Assembly (NCBI RefSeq): GCF_028823635.1
Contig: NZ_JAPEHU010000002.1
Span: 558,001 to 622,000 of the forward strand
DNA from: Demequina sp. B12
Lineage (GTDB): Bacteria > Actinomycetota > Actinomycetes > Actinomycetales > Demequinaceae
Direction of reading: 5' to 3'
Length of the DNA stretch: 64,000 bases
Shown in pieces: positions 52,159 through 64,000 of the stretch. A model generated the notes under the pieces. It was not told where the DNA came from, did no database searches, and was given only the letters and a program-made list of their open reading frames with translations. The position numbers and the translations under genes are program-made. The number at the start of each line of letters is the position of its first letter. The first letter of the stretch is position 1.

Positions 52159-52616
52159 GCCTCGTCCTTTCGTGCCTGGATCATGGCGTCCTTAAACGCC
52201 ATCCACCCCAGCATGGCGCACTTGATGCGCGCTGGGTACTTTCCCACCCCGACGAACGCGGTTGCGTCGCCCAGGAGATCTTCTCGGTCATCATCAAGCG
52301 CTTCGCCTTTGGCCTGCATCAGGTCGCGGAACGCTTCCATCGTGGCCTCGGCCTCGGACAACGTGGTGCCCTCCACTAGTTCATGGAGAACGGACACGGA
52401 GGCCTGCGAGATAGAACACCCCTGGCCTTCCCAGGTCACGGATTCCACGCGGTCGTCCTCGAGCCCCACCCGCAACCTGATCTCGTCACCACATGTGGTG
52501 TTGACCTGGTGCGACTCCCCCACCTGAATGAGGTTGAGGTCAACAAGACCCTTGCCGTGCGCCTGCTTGGCGTGATCCATGATGACCTGCTGGTACATCT
52601 GTTCAAGACTGCTCAT
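52155..52616 (-). CDS. sufU: Sulfur-transfer protein SufU
   Basis: A 153-residue zinc protein that accepts persulfide sulfur from SufS. The zinc ligands are visible as Cys42 and Asp44 (TCGDE), Cys67 (GQGCSIS) and Cys133 (IKCAML). The insertion between the second and third Cys is typical of SufU and separates it from IscU scaffolds. Its ATG shares one base with the sufS stop (TGATG) and its stop overlaps sufT. Confidence 0.94.
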   Translation of the reverse strand: MSSLEQMYQQVIMDHAKQAHGKGLVDLNLIQVGESHQVNTTCGDEIRLRVGLEDDRVESVTWEGQGCSISQASVSVLHELVEGTTLSEAEATMEAFRDLMQAKGEALDDDREDLLGDATAFVGVGKYPARIKCAMLGWMAFKDAMIQARKDEA

Positions 52617-53887
52617 CAGTTCACTCCAAAGAATGCGGGGACAGTGGCCACAGCTGCGACGAACGCTTCCGCGTCCTCCCTAGTGGTGTACACGTGGGCG
52701 CTTGCGCGCGTCGAGCCTGTGACGCCGAACTTTCGATGCAGCGGTTGCGCACAGTGATGCCCCACTCGCACGGCGATGCCAGCGTCGTCGAGGACCTGCC
52801 CTACGTCGTGAGGGTGAACACCGTCGACGGCAATAGAAGCAACACCGATCACGTCGCGGGCGTCCGCGCTGCCGACCGGCCCGAGGAGCCGTACCCCAGG
52901 GATCTCAGCAACGCCGGCACGCATGACTGCCGCGATCTCCCGCTCATGCGCCTCAACGCGATCCATGCCCACACCTGCCAGGTAGCGTGCAGCCGCGCCC
53001 ATGCCTACTGCCTGGGCAACGGGCTGAGAGCCAGCTTCAAAGCGCATCGGCGCTTCTTGCCAGCTGGTCTCTTCCATCGTCACCACCTTGACAGCACCTC
53101 CCCCAAAGATGCTGGGAGGAAGAGCATCCAGCAGTTCTTTGCGCCCGTACAACGCACCGATGCCGGTAGGCCCGAGCATCTTGTGGGCGCTCATCGCCAT
53201 GAAGTCGATGTCGAGCGCCTTCACGTCGACCGGCAGGTGCGGAACCGACTGGCAACCGTCGAGTACGGTCAACGCCCCGACAGCCTTGGCCCTGGCCACG
53301 AGTGCGCCAACGGGACTGATGAGGCCTGTCACATTCGACACATGGGTGAAAGCCAAGACTCGAGTGCGCTCGTTCACGAGGGAATCGAGGTCGTCAAGAA
53401 TCATCCGGCCCTGGTCATCGACCGGAATCCACCGCAAGGTGGCTCCAGTTCGTGTCGCGAGGGCCTGCCAGGGCACCAGGTTCGCGTGATGCTCGGTCTC
53501 GGTGACGCAGATCTCGTCTCCGGGGCCAATCTTGAACCGGGCAGCCTCGTCTCCGCCTATCCCCGCGGAAGCGTTTCCGATGCCGCTTGCCACCAAGTTC
53601 ACAGCGGCTGTCGCGTTCTCGGCCCACACGATCTCCTGCGACTGCGCCCCCACGAGGGACGCCACGTCACCGCGTGCCCCTTCAAAAAGTTCAGTCGCTT
53701 CCTCAGCTAACAGGTGCGCACCGCGCTGAACTGCCGCGTTGTGCTGTTCGTAAAACTCGCGTTCTGCGTCCAACACGACGCGCGGCTTTTGCGCTGTCGC
53801 TCCGGAGTCGAGGTACACGAGGGGCTTCCCGTTCCTGACCGTACGGGTCAGGAGCGGGAAGTCCTCGCGAAGATCGGGAAGCAGCAT
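52616..53887 (-). CDS. sufS: Cysteine desulfurase SufS
   Basis: PLP enzyme that takes sulfur from cysteine for Fe-S assembly. The 423 residues contain the PLP lysine Lys236 in MSAHKMLGPTG, EHHANLVPW, and the persulfide-carrying Cys379 in RVGHHCAQP, a group II arrangement. The Asp of the PLP pyridine site is in VLDGCQSVPH, where most relatives have DGAQ. ATG at 53887 is preceded by AAGGACC and preferred over 53965, which lies inside sufC. Confidence 0.95.
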   Translation of the reverse strand: MLLPDLREDFPLLTRTVRNGKPLVYLDSGATAQKPRVVLDAEREFYEQHNAAVQRGAHLLAEEATELFEGARGDVASLVGAQSQEIVWAENATAAVNLVASGIGNASAGIGGDEAARFKIGPGDEICVTETEHHANLVPWQALATRTGATLRWIPVDDQGRMILDDLDSLVNERTRVLAFTHVSNVTGLISPVGALVARAKAVGALTVLDGCQSVPHLPVDVKALDIDFMAMSAHKMLGPTGIGALYGRKELLDALPPSIFGGGAVKVVTMEETSWQEAPMRFEAGSQPVAQAVGMGAAARYLAGVGMDRVEAHEREIAAVMRAGVAEIPGVRLLGPVGSADARDVIGVASIAVDGVHPHDVGQVLDDAGIAVRVGHHCAQPLHRKFGVTGSTRASAHVYTTREDAEAFVAAVATVPAFFGVN

Positions 53888-53900
53888 TCGGAAGGGGTCC

Positions 53901-54656
53901 TTACGCCTCGACCAGGTAGCGGTCGTAGCCTTCTGCCTCGAGTCGCTCTGCGAGCTCGGGGCCACCCTCTTCCGCGACCTGGCCGTTCACGAACACGTGG
54001 ACGAAGTCAGGCTTGATGTACCGCAGGATGCGCGTGTAGTGGGTGATGAGCATGACGCCGAGGCCGGTGTTCTCCTTGACGCGGTTCACTCCTTCGGAGA
54101 CGATGCGCAGTGCGTCGACGTCCAGGCCGGAGTCCGTCTCATCGAGAACGGCGATCTTGGGCGACAGCAGTTCCATCTGGAGGATCTCGTGGCGCTTCTT
54201 CTCACCACCCGAGAATCCTTCGTTGACGTTGCGCTCTGCGAACGAGGCGTCCATGCGCAGGTTGTCCATGGAACCCTTCACGTCCTTGACCCACGTGCGG
54301 AGCTTGGGTGCTTCGCCATCGATCGCGGTCTTTGCGGTACGCAGGAAGTTCGACACGGACACGCCCGGTACCTCGACGGGGTACTGCATGGCCAGGAACA
54401 GGCCAGCCTTGGCGCGCTCGTCCACGCTCATCTCGAGCACGTCTTCACCGTCGAGGAACACGGAGCCCTCGGTGATGTCGTACTTGGGGTGACCAGCGAT
54501 TGCGTAGGCGAGAGTCGACTTGCCGGAGCCATTGGGGCCCATGATGGCGTGGGTTTCGCCGGAGTTGATGGTCAGGTTGACGCCCTTGAGGATCTGCTTG
54601 GTGCCCTCGGGGGTCTCCACGGAGGCGTGGAGGTTCTTGATTTCCAGGGTGCTCAT
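53901..54656 (-). CDS. sufC: Fe-S assembly ATPase SufC
   Basis: A 251-residue ABC-type ATPase of the SufBC2D scaffold; soluble, not a transporter. Walker A is GPNGSGKST, then YPVEVPGVSVSNFLR, the signature FSGGEKKRHE, and Walker B IAVLDETDSGLD, where SufC proteins have the extra Thr-Asp. ITHYTRILRYI is the H-loop. AAGGAGCATC precedes the ATG. Confidence 0.96.
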   Translation of the reverse strand: MSTLEIKNLHASVETPEGTKQILKGVNLTINSGETHAIMGPNGSGKSTLAYAIAGHPKYDITEGSVFLDGEDVLEMSVDERAKAGLFLAMQYPVEVPGVSVSNFLRTAKTAIDGEAPKLRTWVKDVKGSMDNLRMDASFAERNVNEGFSGGEKKRHEILQMELLSPKIAVLDETDSGLDVDALRIVSEGVNRVKENTGLGVMLITHYTRILRYIKPDFVHVFVNGQVAEEGGPELAERLEAEGYDRYLVEA

Positions 54657-54678
54657 GATGCTCCTTGATTCACTCTTC

Positions 54679-55017
54679 TTAAGACTTGGGGTTGTCGACG
54701 TCTACGAGCACGCGCTCGCCGTCGATACGAACGGGGTAGGTCGCGACAGGCGTCACGGCAGGCAACTCGTCCGGCACTCCGGTGCGTACGTCGAAGCGTG
54801 AGCCGTGGGCCCAGCACTCAACGAAGCAGCCTTCGACGTCTCCCTCGCCGAGCGGTACCTCACCGTGGGTGCACATACCGCCGATCGCATAGAAGTCGCC
54901 GTCATCGCTGCGCACGACCGCGACAGGCGTGTCAGAACCGGAGGCGAGCGTCAGCTCGACATCCATCGCTGACCCCGGTTCGAGGTCGGACACCATGCAG
55001 GCGAGTTGCTCGCTCAC
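54679..55017 (-). CDS. Rieske [2Fe-2S] ferredoxin-like protein
   Basis: A 112-residue single-domain Rieske protein. The ligands are Cys49 and His51 (CTH) and Cys68 and His71 (CWAH), normal spacing for the dioxygenase-ferredoxin type. It sits between sufD and sufC, as in many actinomycetes, and may pass electrons during cluster assembly, though this is not proven. GTG at 55017 overlaps the sufD stop (GTGA). Confidence 0.93.
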   Translation of the reverse strand: MSEQLACMVSDLEPGSAMDVELTLASGSDTPVAVVRSDDGDFYAIGGMCTHGEVPLGEGDVEGCFVECWAHGSRFDVRTGVPDELPAVTPVATYPVRIDGERVLVDVDNPKS

Positions 55018-56212
55018 GCTTGCGTCTCCGCGAGCTCCTCGTTGACGTGCTCGAGTTCGAGGTCGATCGCCTTCATCAACGACTGCTCAACGCTGGCCAC
55101 GCCGATCTCCTGGACGAGGTCCGCGAAGAAGCCACGCACCACAAGCTTGCGCGCCTCGTCTTCAGAGATGCCGCGTGAACGCAGGTAGAACATCTGCTCT
55201 TCATCGAAGCGTCCGGTGGCCGATGCGTGACCAGCACCCGCGATCTCGCCCGTCTCAATCTCGAGGTTAGGCACCGAGTCGGCGCGTGCGCCGTCGGTGA
55301 GCACCAGGTTGCGGTTGAGCTCGTAGGTGTCGGTGTCTTCTGCTTCCTTGCGGATCAGCACATCACCAATCCACACGGTGCGAGCAGTCTTGCCGGCAAG
55401 CGCACCCTTGTACGTCACACGCGAGGTGCAGCGCGGCACCGCGTGGTCGACGAACAACTGGTGTTCCTGGTGCTGTCCTGAGTCCGCGAAGTACAAGCCA
55501 AACAGGTCGACGCGCGCGCCTTCGCCAGCGAACGCTGCCGAGGTGTTGAGGCGCACCGACTTTCCGCCGAGGGTGACGACCGAGCCGCGCAGGCGTGAGT
55601 CGCGGCCCAGACGGGCGACCACTTCACCAGCGTGAACGGCGTCTTCGTCCCACAGCTGCAGGAGAACCAGGTTCAGTCCTGCGTTATCGGCGAGGTCCAC
55701 GGAGACAAACTCCGAGTACGTTGCGGAGCCCTTGCGCTCGATGATGACAGTCGCCTCGGAGGACGCACCTGCTTCGACCAGGAGGTGTCCACGCACGTCC
55801 TGACCGGTGCCGGTCACCGTGATTTGGATGGGCTCATCGACCACGGTGTTCGGAGCGATGGACAGGACACGCGCGCCGCCGGAGTGCGCCACGGCTACGG
55901 CCGATGCGCGGTCGCCAGGGGCACGAACAGAACGCTCTCGCGCGGTCGCCACGTCAACATCAGTCAACGTCACACCCGCGGGAAGTGCCGGGACATCCCA
56001 CTCAAGGTGGCCATCGGCGGCTTCGTCGGCGAGCATCGGCTTGATGTCCTTCAGTGCCGAGAATCGCCATTCTTCTTCGCGTCCCGTGGGGACGGTGAAG
56101 TCGGCAACCTCGAAAGAGGTCGGACGGTCAGCACGCGATGCGTCGGGGCTGGGGGTGCCAAGGCCGTGCGTGTGCGCGGCGTCGGCAGTGGCTCGGGAGT
56201 GGTCAGTGACGG

Positions 56213-56216
<4 letters not shown>
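55014..56216 (-). CDS. sufD: Fe-S assembly protein SufD
   Basis: A 400-residue beta-helix protein of the SufBC2D scaffold. The N-terminal [16 protein letters not shown]-like motif ([15 protein letters not shown]), [17 protein letters not shown] with conserved His, and the C-terminal [22 protein letters not shown] are typical. It appears to start with TTG overlapping the sufB stop as TTGA; no ATG or GTG gives a full-length protein. GGATCC just upstream could serve as ribosome site. Confidence 0.93.
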
Positions 56217-57649
<1,433 letters not shown>

Positions 57650-57651
57650 GG

Positions 57652-58302
57652 TCATCCTTCTTTCAGTGCCGCCGGGGCGACGGGGATGGTCGTGGTGCAC
57701 ACGTGTGCTCCGCCTGCCAGAGTTGACAGGCGCTGGACATGGACATCGAGGACGCGTGAGAACGCACGAGTTTCTGCCTCGCACCACTCGGGCGCTTCCT
57801 CAGCGATGGACTGAACCGGGCAATGGCCTTGACACAACTGAACGGTGAATCCGCCTGGGCCCGGACGAACCGAAGTAGCGTACCCCTGCTCTGCGAGCAC
57901 GGCCGCCATCAACTCGACACGCTTCTCCATCGGCGCGTCAGCGGGGACAGCGCCTTCGAGAAGGCCTTCAAGTTCTGCAGCCTTGGCTTCGACGAAAGCG
58001 TCGAGATTGCCGTGCTCACGCATGAAGGCGACAGCATCGACCGCAACGGTCGAGTATGCCGACGTCAGCGATCGCTGGCCTTCGGTCGTCGCCACGTAGG
58101 ACTTGGCCGGCCGACCGCGTCCACGCGCGTGCTGGCCTGGGGGTTCGTGGTCCTCGATCAGACCGTCAGCGATGAGCGCAGACAAGTGTCGGCGCACACC
58201 CGCGGCCGTCACACCCAGCTCGTCAGCAAGGGTCGACGCGGTGATCGGCCCCGCGGAGGCAATCAAGCCGAGCACTCGGTCACGAGTGGTGTCGGTCGTC
58301 AT
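57652..58302 (-). CDS. sufR: Fe-S sensing transcriptional repressor SufR
   Basis: A 216-residue regulator. The N-terminal winged helix ([32 protein letters not shown]) is followed by the Arg-rich wing [11 protein letters not shown]. The C-terminal part has Cys157, Cys161 (CQGHCPVQ), Cys174 and Cys202, suitable for a 4Fe-4S cluster that controls DNA binding. It heads the sufBDCSUT operon, as in mycobacteria, and likely represses it. AAGGAGAGATCC precedes the ATG. Candidate operator at 58343-58356. Confidence 0.94.
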   Translation of the reverse strand: MTTDTTRDRVLGLIASAGPITASTLADELGVTAAGVRRHLSALIADGLIEDHEPPGQHARGRGRPAKSYVATTEGQRSLTSAYSTVAVDAVAFMREHGNLDAFVEAKAAELEGLLEGAVPADAPMEKRVELMAAVLAEQGYATSVRPGPGGFTVQLCQGHCPVQSIAEEAPEWCEAETRAFSRVLDVHVQRLSTLAGGAHVCTTTIPVAPAALKEG

Positions 58303-58334
58303 GGATCTCTCCTTAGATGCTGGGCTGGGGTGGC

Positions 58335-58340
58335 TATGTA
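58335..58340 (-). promoter_or_regulatory. Possible -10 element of the suf operon
   Basis: TACATA on the minus strand, 32 bases before the sufR ATG, giving a normal leader with Shine-Dalgarno. The SufR-like palindrome lies immediately upstream of it, in the position of the spacer and -35. No convincing -35 hexamer is seen. Confidence 0.4.
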
Positions 58341-58342
58341 GA

Positions 58343-58356
58343 CAACATTGTTGTTG
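58343..58356. promoter_or_regulatory. Candidate SufR operator
   Basis: CAAC-ATTGTT-GTTG matches the CAAC-N6-GTTG site known for cyanobacterial SufR. It is 41 bases upstream of the sufR start, just before the -10 candidate, where repression of the suf operon would be expected. Confidence 0.6.
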
Positions 58357-58376
58357 CCAAATTCCTTCCCGGCAAG

Positions 58377-58390
58377 CAAGGTATGCCTAA
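58377..58390. promoter_or_regulatory. Weak DtxR/IdeR-like half palindrome
   Basis: On the minus strand TTAGGCATACCTTG, which keeps TTAGG and ACCT of the iron-box consensus but not the full 19-base symmetry. Iron control of the suf operon would make sense, yet the match is partial. Confidence 0.25.
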
Positions 58391-58482
58391 GTTGTGGGTT
58401 GCGAAAATTCCCGACAGCAGCGTGTGTAGGCGCCAGCTGATGACCCGACGTGCCGCCGTGCCAGGTGTTGCGCAGACGAATC

Positions 58483-58488
58483 TAAGAT
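58483..58488 (+). promoter_or_regulatory. -10 element for leaderless ctaA transcript
   Basis: TAAGAT, six bases before the GTG start at 58495. No Shine-Dalgarno is present, in line with a leaderless mRNA. Confidence 0.55.
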
Positions 58489-58494
58489 GGTGGC

Positions 58495-59409
58495 GTGTTC
58501 AGCAGACTTTTCGCGACCGTTCAGCGTGCGTTCTTGGCCATCCTTGAATGGATCGCGAGACACGGCCGTGGCTTCATCCTCGCCAACATCGTGGCGCAGG
58601 CAGGCATCATCGTCACTGGCGGCATTGTCCGGCTGACCGGCTCTGGGTTGGGCTGCTCGACGTGGCCCCAATGCGAGCCAGGCCGTTTCACTCCGGAGTT
58701 CCACCCTGAACAGTGGTTTCACCCTGCGGTCGAATTTGGTAACAGGCTGCTGACCTTCGTCCTCGTCATCGTGGCACTGGGGGTCGCAATCGCAGTGTGG
58801 CGCAACCGCCCTGATCTCAAATGGTGGGGACTGGTACCGGGCATCGGTGTCATCGTTCAAGCGGTCGTCGGTGGCATCACAGTGCTCGTCGACCTTCACC
58901 CGCTCGTGGTCGCTCCGCACCTGCTGTTGTCAACGATCCTGGTCTGGTTCTCCGTGTGGCTTGCCCTGACGTACCGCAACGCTCCTCGACGTGCGGGGCG
59001 CTCGGTGATCTGGCACCAACGACTCCTCGCCCTCTGCGTGACCGCGATTCTGGTCCTCGGGGCTCTCACCACTGGGGCGGGCCCCCACTCGGGCGACATT
59101 GAGGCTACGGAACGGCTTGCGCTTGATCCTGCGTTGATCGCACGTGCCCACGCGGTGGCTGTGTGGGCGTTCCTCGTCGTGTTCGCGCTCTTGGTGTGGC
59201 GGGTCCGTGGTGACCGCTCTGTGGGGCCTCGCGATGAAGTACGCAAGGCGTGGCTTGTCCTCGCAGTTGTCACTGCGGCTCAGGGGCTCATCGGGTACAT
59301 CCAGTACTTCACCGGTTTGCCTGAGGCGGTCGTCGCGCTTCACCTCGTGGGGATTGGAGTGTTTGCTGCGGCACACGCTGCTAGCCACTACCTCATTCGC
59401 AATCGGTAA
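58495..59409 (+). CDS. ctaA: Heme A synthase (COX15/CtaA family)
   Basis: A 304-residue membrane protein with eight hydrophobic segments that oxidises haem O to haem A for cytochrome aa3 oxidase. GGIVRLTGSGLGCSTWPQCEPG is the N-terminal motif; its Cys pair in the first extracytoplasmic loop is characteristic. Conserved His residues appear in EFGNRLLTF-type, APHLLLS, ARAHAVAVW and VALHLVG contexts. Starts with GTG at 58495. Neighbourhood with sufR is common in actinomycetes; SURF1 elsewhere in the window serves the same oxidase. Confidence 0.94.
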   Translation: MFSRLFATVQRAFLAILEWIARHGRGFILANIVAQAGIIVTGGIVRLTGSGLGCSTWPQCEPGRFTPEFHPEQWFHPAVEFGNRLLTFVLVIVALGVAIAVWRNRPDLKWWGLVPGIGVIVQAVVGGITVLVDLHPLVVAPHLLLSTILVWFSVWLALTYRNAPRRAGRSVIWHQRLLALCVTAILVLGALTTGAGPHSGDIEATERLALDPALIARAHAVAVWAFLVVFALLVWRVRGDRSVGPRDEVRKAWLVLAVVTAAQGLIGYIQYFTGLPEAVVALHLVGIGVFAAAHAASHYLIRNR

Positions 59410-59444
59410 CACACACAACTCCCGTGAAGAAGGTGACACCGCCG

Positions 59445-60679
59445 GTGAACTCTTCCCCCTCCCTCGTTACCCTGGCGTCGATCGAAGACGCTGCCCGGAT
59501 TCTCGACGGCATTGCGCAACGGACCCCGCTCGACCACGCCACGATGGTGAGCGCGACTTTTGGCGCACCTGTCACGATGAAGTTGGAAAATCTTCAACGC
59601 ACGGGCTCGTTCAAACTGCGCGGAGCAACCTACCGGCTATCCCGCCTCACCGCGGAAGAGCGGGCGCATGGTGTGGTCGCCGCATCGGCAGGAAACCATG
59701 CTCAAGGTGTCGCGTTCGCAGCCCAAGAGCTGGGCATTCACGCCACGATCTTCATGCCGCTCGGTGCACCGGTGCCCAAGTTGCTAGCGACGAAAGGCTA
59801 CGGCGCCACAGTCGTGACCGACGGCGCCACAGTGGAAGAGTGTCTCGCGCTCGCGTACCGGCACGCCGCAGCCACTGGCGCCACCATGATCCACCCCTTC
59901 GATCACCCCGATGTGATTTCTGGCCAAGGAACTGTCGGCCTGGAGATCTATGACGACGTCCCGGATCTTGACACCGTGGTGGTGCCGCTGGGCGGCGGTG
60001 GACTCATCAGCGGGATCGCGGTTGCGGTCAAAGAACGTGCCGCCCGCGATGGCCGTCAGGTTCGGGTGATCGGGGTGCAGGCCGCCGCGTCGGCCGCATT
60101 CCCTGCTGCGTTGGCGGCAGGAGAACCGGTGTCGATTACTCGGGACAGCACGATCGCCGATGGCATTGCCGTCGCGCGAGCGGGCGAGGTCACCTATCCC
60201 CTGGTGCGCGACCTCGTTGATGACATTGTGACCGTCTCCGAGGATGATCTTGCACGTGCGGTGTTGACGGTCTTGGAACGGACCAAGCTCGTCGTGGAAC
60301 CCGCGGGGGCCGCAGGTATCGCGGCTGTCTTGGGCGGACTCGTCGAAGCACACGGTCCCACAAGCATCGTGCTGTCTGGCGGCAACATTGACCCGCTGCT
60401 CATGCAGCGGATCATCGCGCTAGGACTCGTTGCCTCGGGACGCTACATGACCATGCGCATTCCACTCCCGGACCGTCCAGGCCAACTTGCGCAGGTGTCA
60501 GCGATCCTCTCCAACGTGCGCGCTAACGTCATCGAGGTGCTCCACACCCGCCATGACCTGGGCCTGACCGTGAGCGGCGTGATCCTGCACATCAGTGTGG
60601 AAACACGCGGTCCGAACCATCAAGAAGAAGTACTGGCATCGCTACGTGCCGCGGGCTTCGCCCCTGAGGTGGCAGAAGG

Positions 60680-60683
<4 letters not shown>
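59445..60683 (+). CDS. ilvA: Threonine ammonia-lyase
   Basis: PLP enzyme that deaminates threonine to 2-oxobutyrate. About 412 residues; TGSFKLRGA holds the PLP lysine, SAGNHAQGVAFAA and VPLGGGGLISGIA (phosphate loop) follow, and a C-terminal ACT-like domain (MRIPLPDRPGQLAQVSAIL) is present. The short C-terminal domain resembles catabolic/TdcB-like actinomycete enzymes, so isoleucine synthesis and catabolism both remain possible. GTG at 59445 has AAGG upstream; GTG at 59424 would add seven residues. Four-base overlap with the convergent NUDIX gene. Confidence 0.92.

Positions 60684-64000
<3,317 letters not shown>

Overview
The window is GC-rich chromosomal DNA from an actinomycete (phylum Actinomycetota). 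The evidence is the Pup/Dop/PafA/Mpa pupylation genes, an actinobacterial his/trp-lgt-gltB cluster, an InhA-type enoyl reductase, an ImuA'-ImuB-DnaE2 mutasome, a SufR-BDCSU-SufT iron-sulfur operon, and a MctB-PyrG-NUDIX block. A Micrococcales-like relative is most likely, but the sequence alone does not fix the genus. Coding density is very high, many adjacent genes overlap by 1 to 8 bases, and no insertion sequence, prophage, CRISPR array or clear pseudogene was found. No stretch longer than about 300 bases lacks a gene. The two outermost genes (gltB and a mctB-like gene) are cut by the window edges.

Layout. Positions 1-21309 (all minus strand) form one long co-directional series. Read in transcription order it is trmI, mpa, dop, pup, pafA, an FKBP lipoprotein, hisF, a two-gene ABC exporter, hisI, trpE, an HGxxPAAW-type protein, two DUF4190/DUF2752 gene pairs, trpC, trpB, trpA, lgt and gltB. 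Positions 21329-28801 hold an M50 protease, a RecB-like Fe-S nuclease, a HAD phosphatase, a PAC2 protein, uppP, an aldo/keto reductase, a DUF5703 protein and an M20 peptidase. Then come a 48-residue membrane microprotein, tRNA-Leu(GAG), and the SOS mutasome cassette imuA-imuB-dnaE2 behind a perfect LexA palindrome (35263-35278). Positions 35321-41881 carry an rRNA/tRNA methyltransferase, an SPFH/NfeD pair, an ABC ATPase, divergent glgA/glgC, and serB.

Positions 41962-51702 hold sixA-fabI, an NCS2 permease, fabG, SURF1, an ABC-F ATPase, the biotin ECF transporter bioYMN, and an ArcD-like antiporter. Positions 51832-58302 (minus) are the whole suf operon under SufR, with a candidate SufR operator upstream. 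The window ends with ctaA, ilvA, a NUDIX hydrolase, pyrG and the mctB-like gene.

Main points for a second look. (1) The pupylation locus has no 20S proteasome genes between pup and pafA, and Mpa lacks the C-terminal docking motif, so pupylation here probably does not feed a proteasome. (2) A TANNNT hexamer lies 6-8 bases upstream of many first-gene start codons, indicating widespread leaderless mRNAs and settling several starts. In two divergent pairs the two -10 elements overlap or nearly touch. (3) The ABC exporter in the his-trp series shows the residue pattern of a heterodimer with one degenerate ATP site. (4) A DUF4190-DUF2752 module is duplicated in tandem inside the trp operon.
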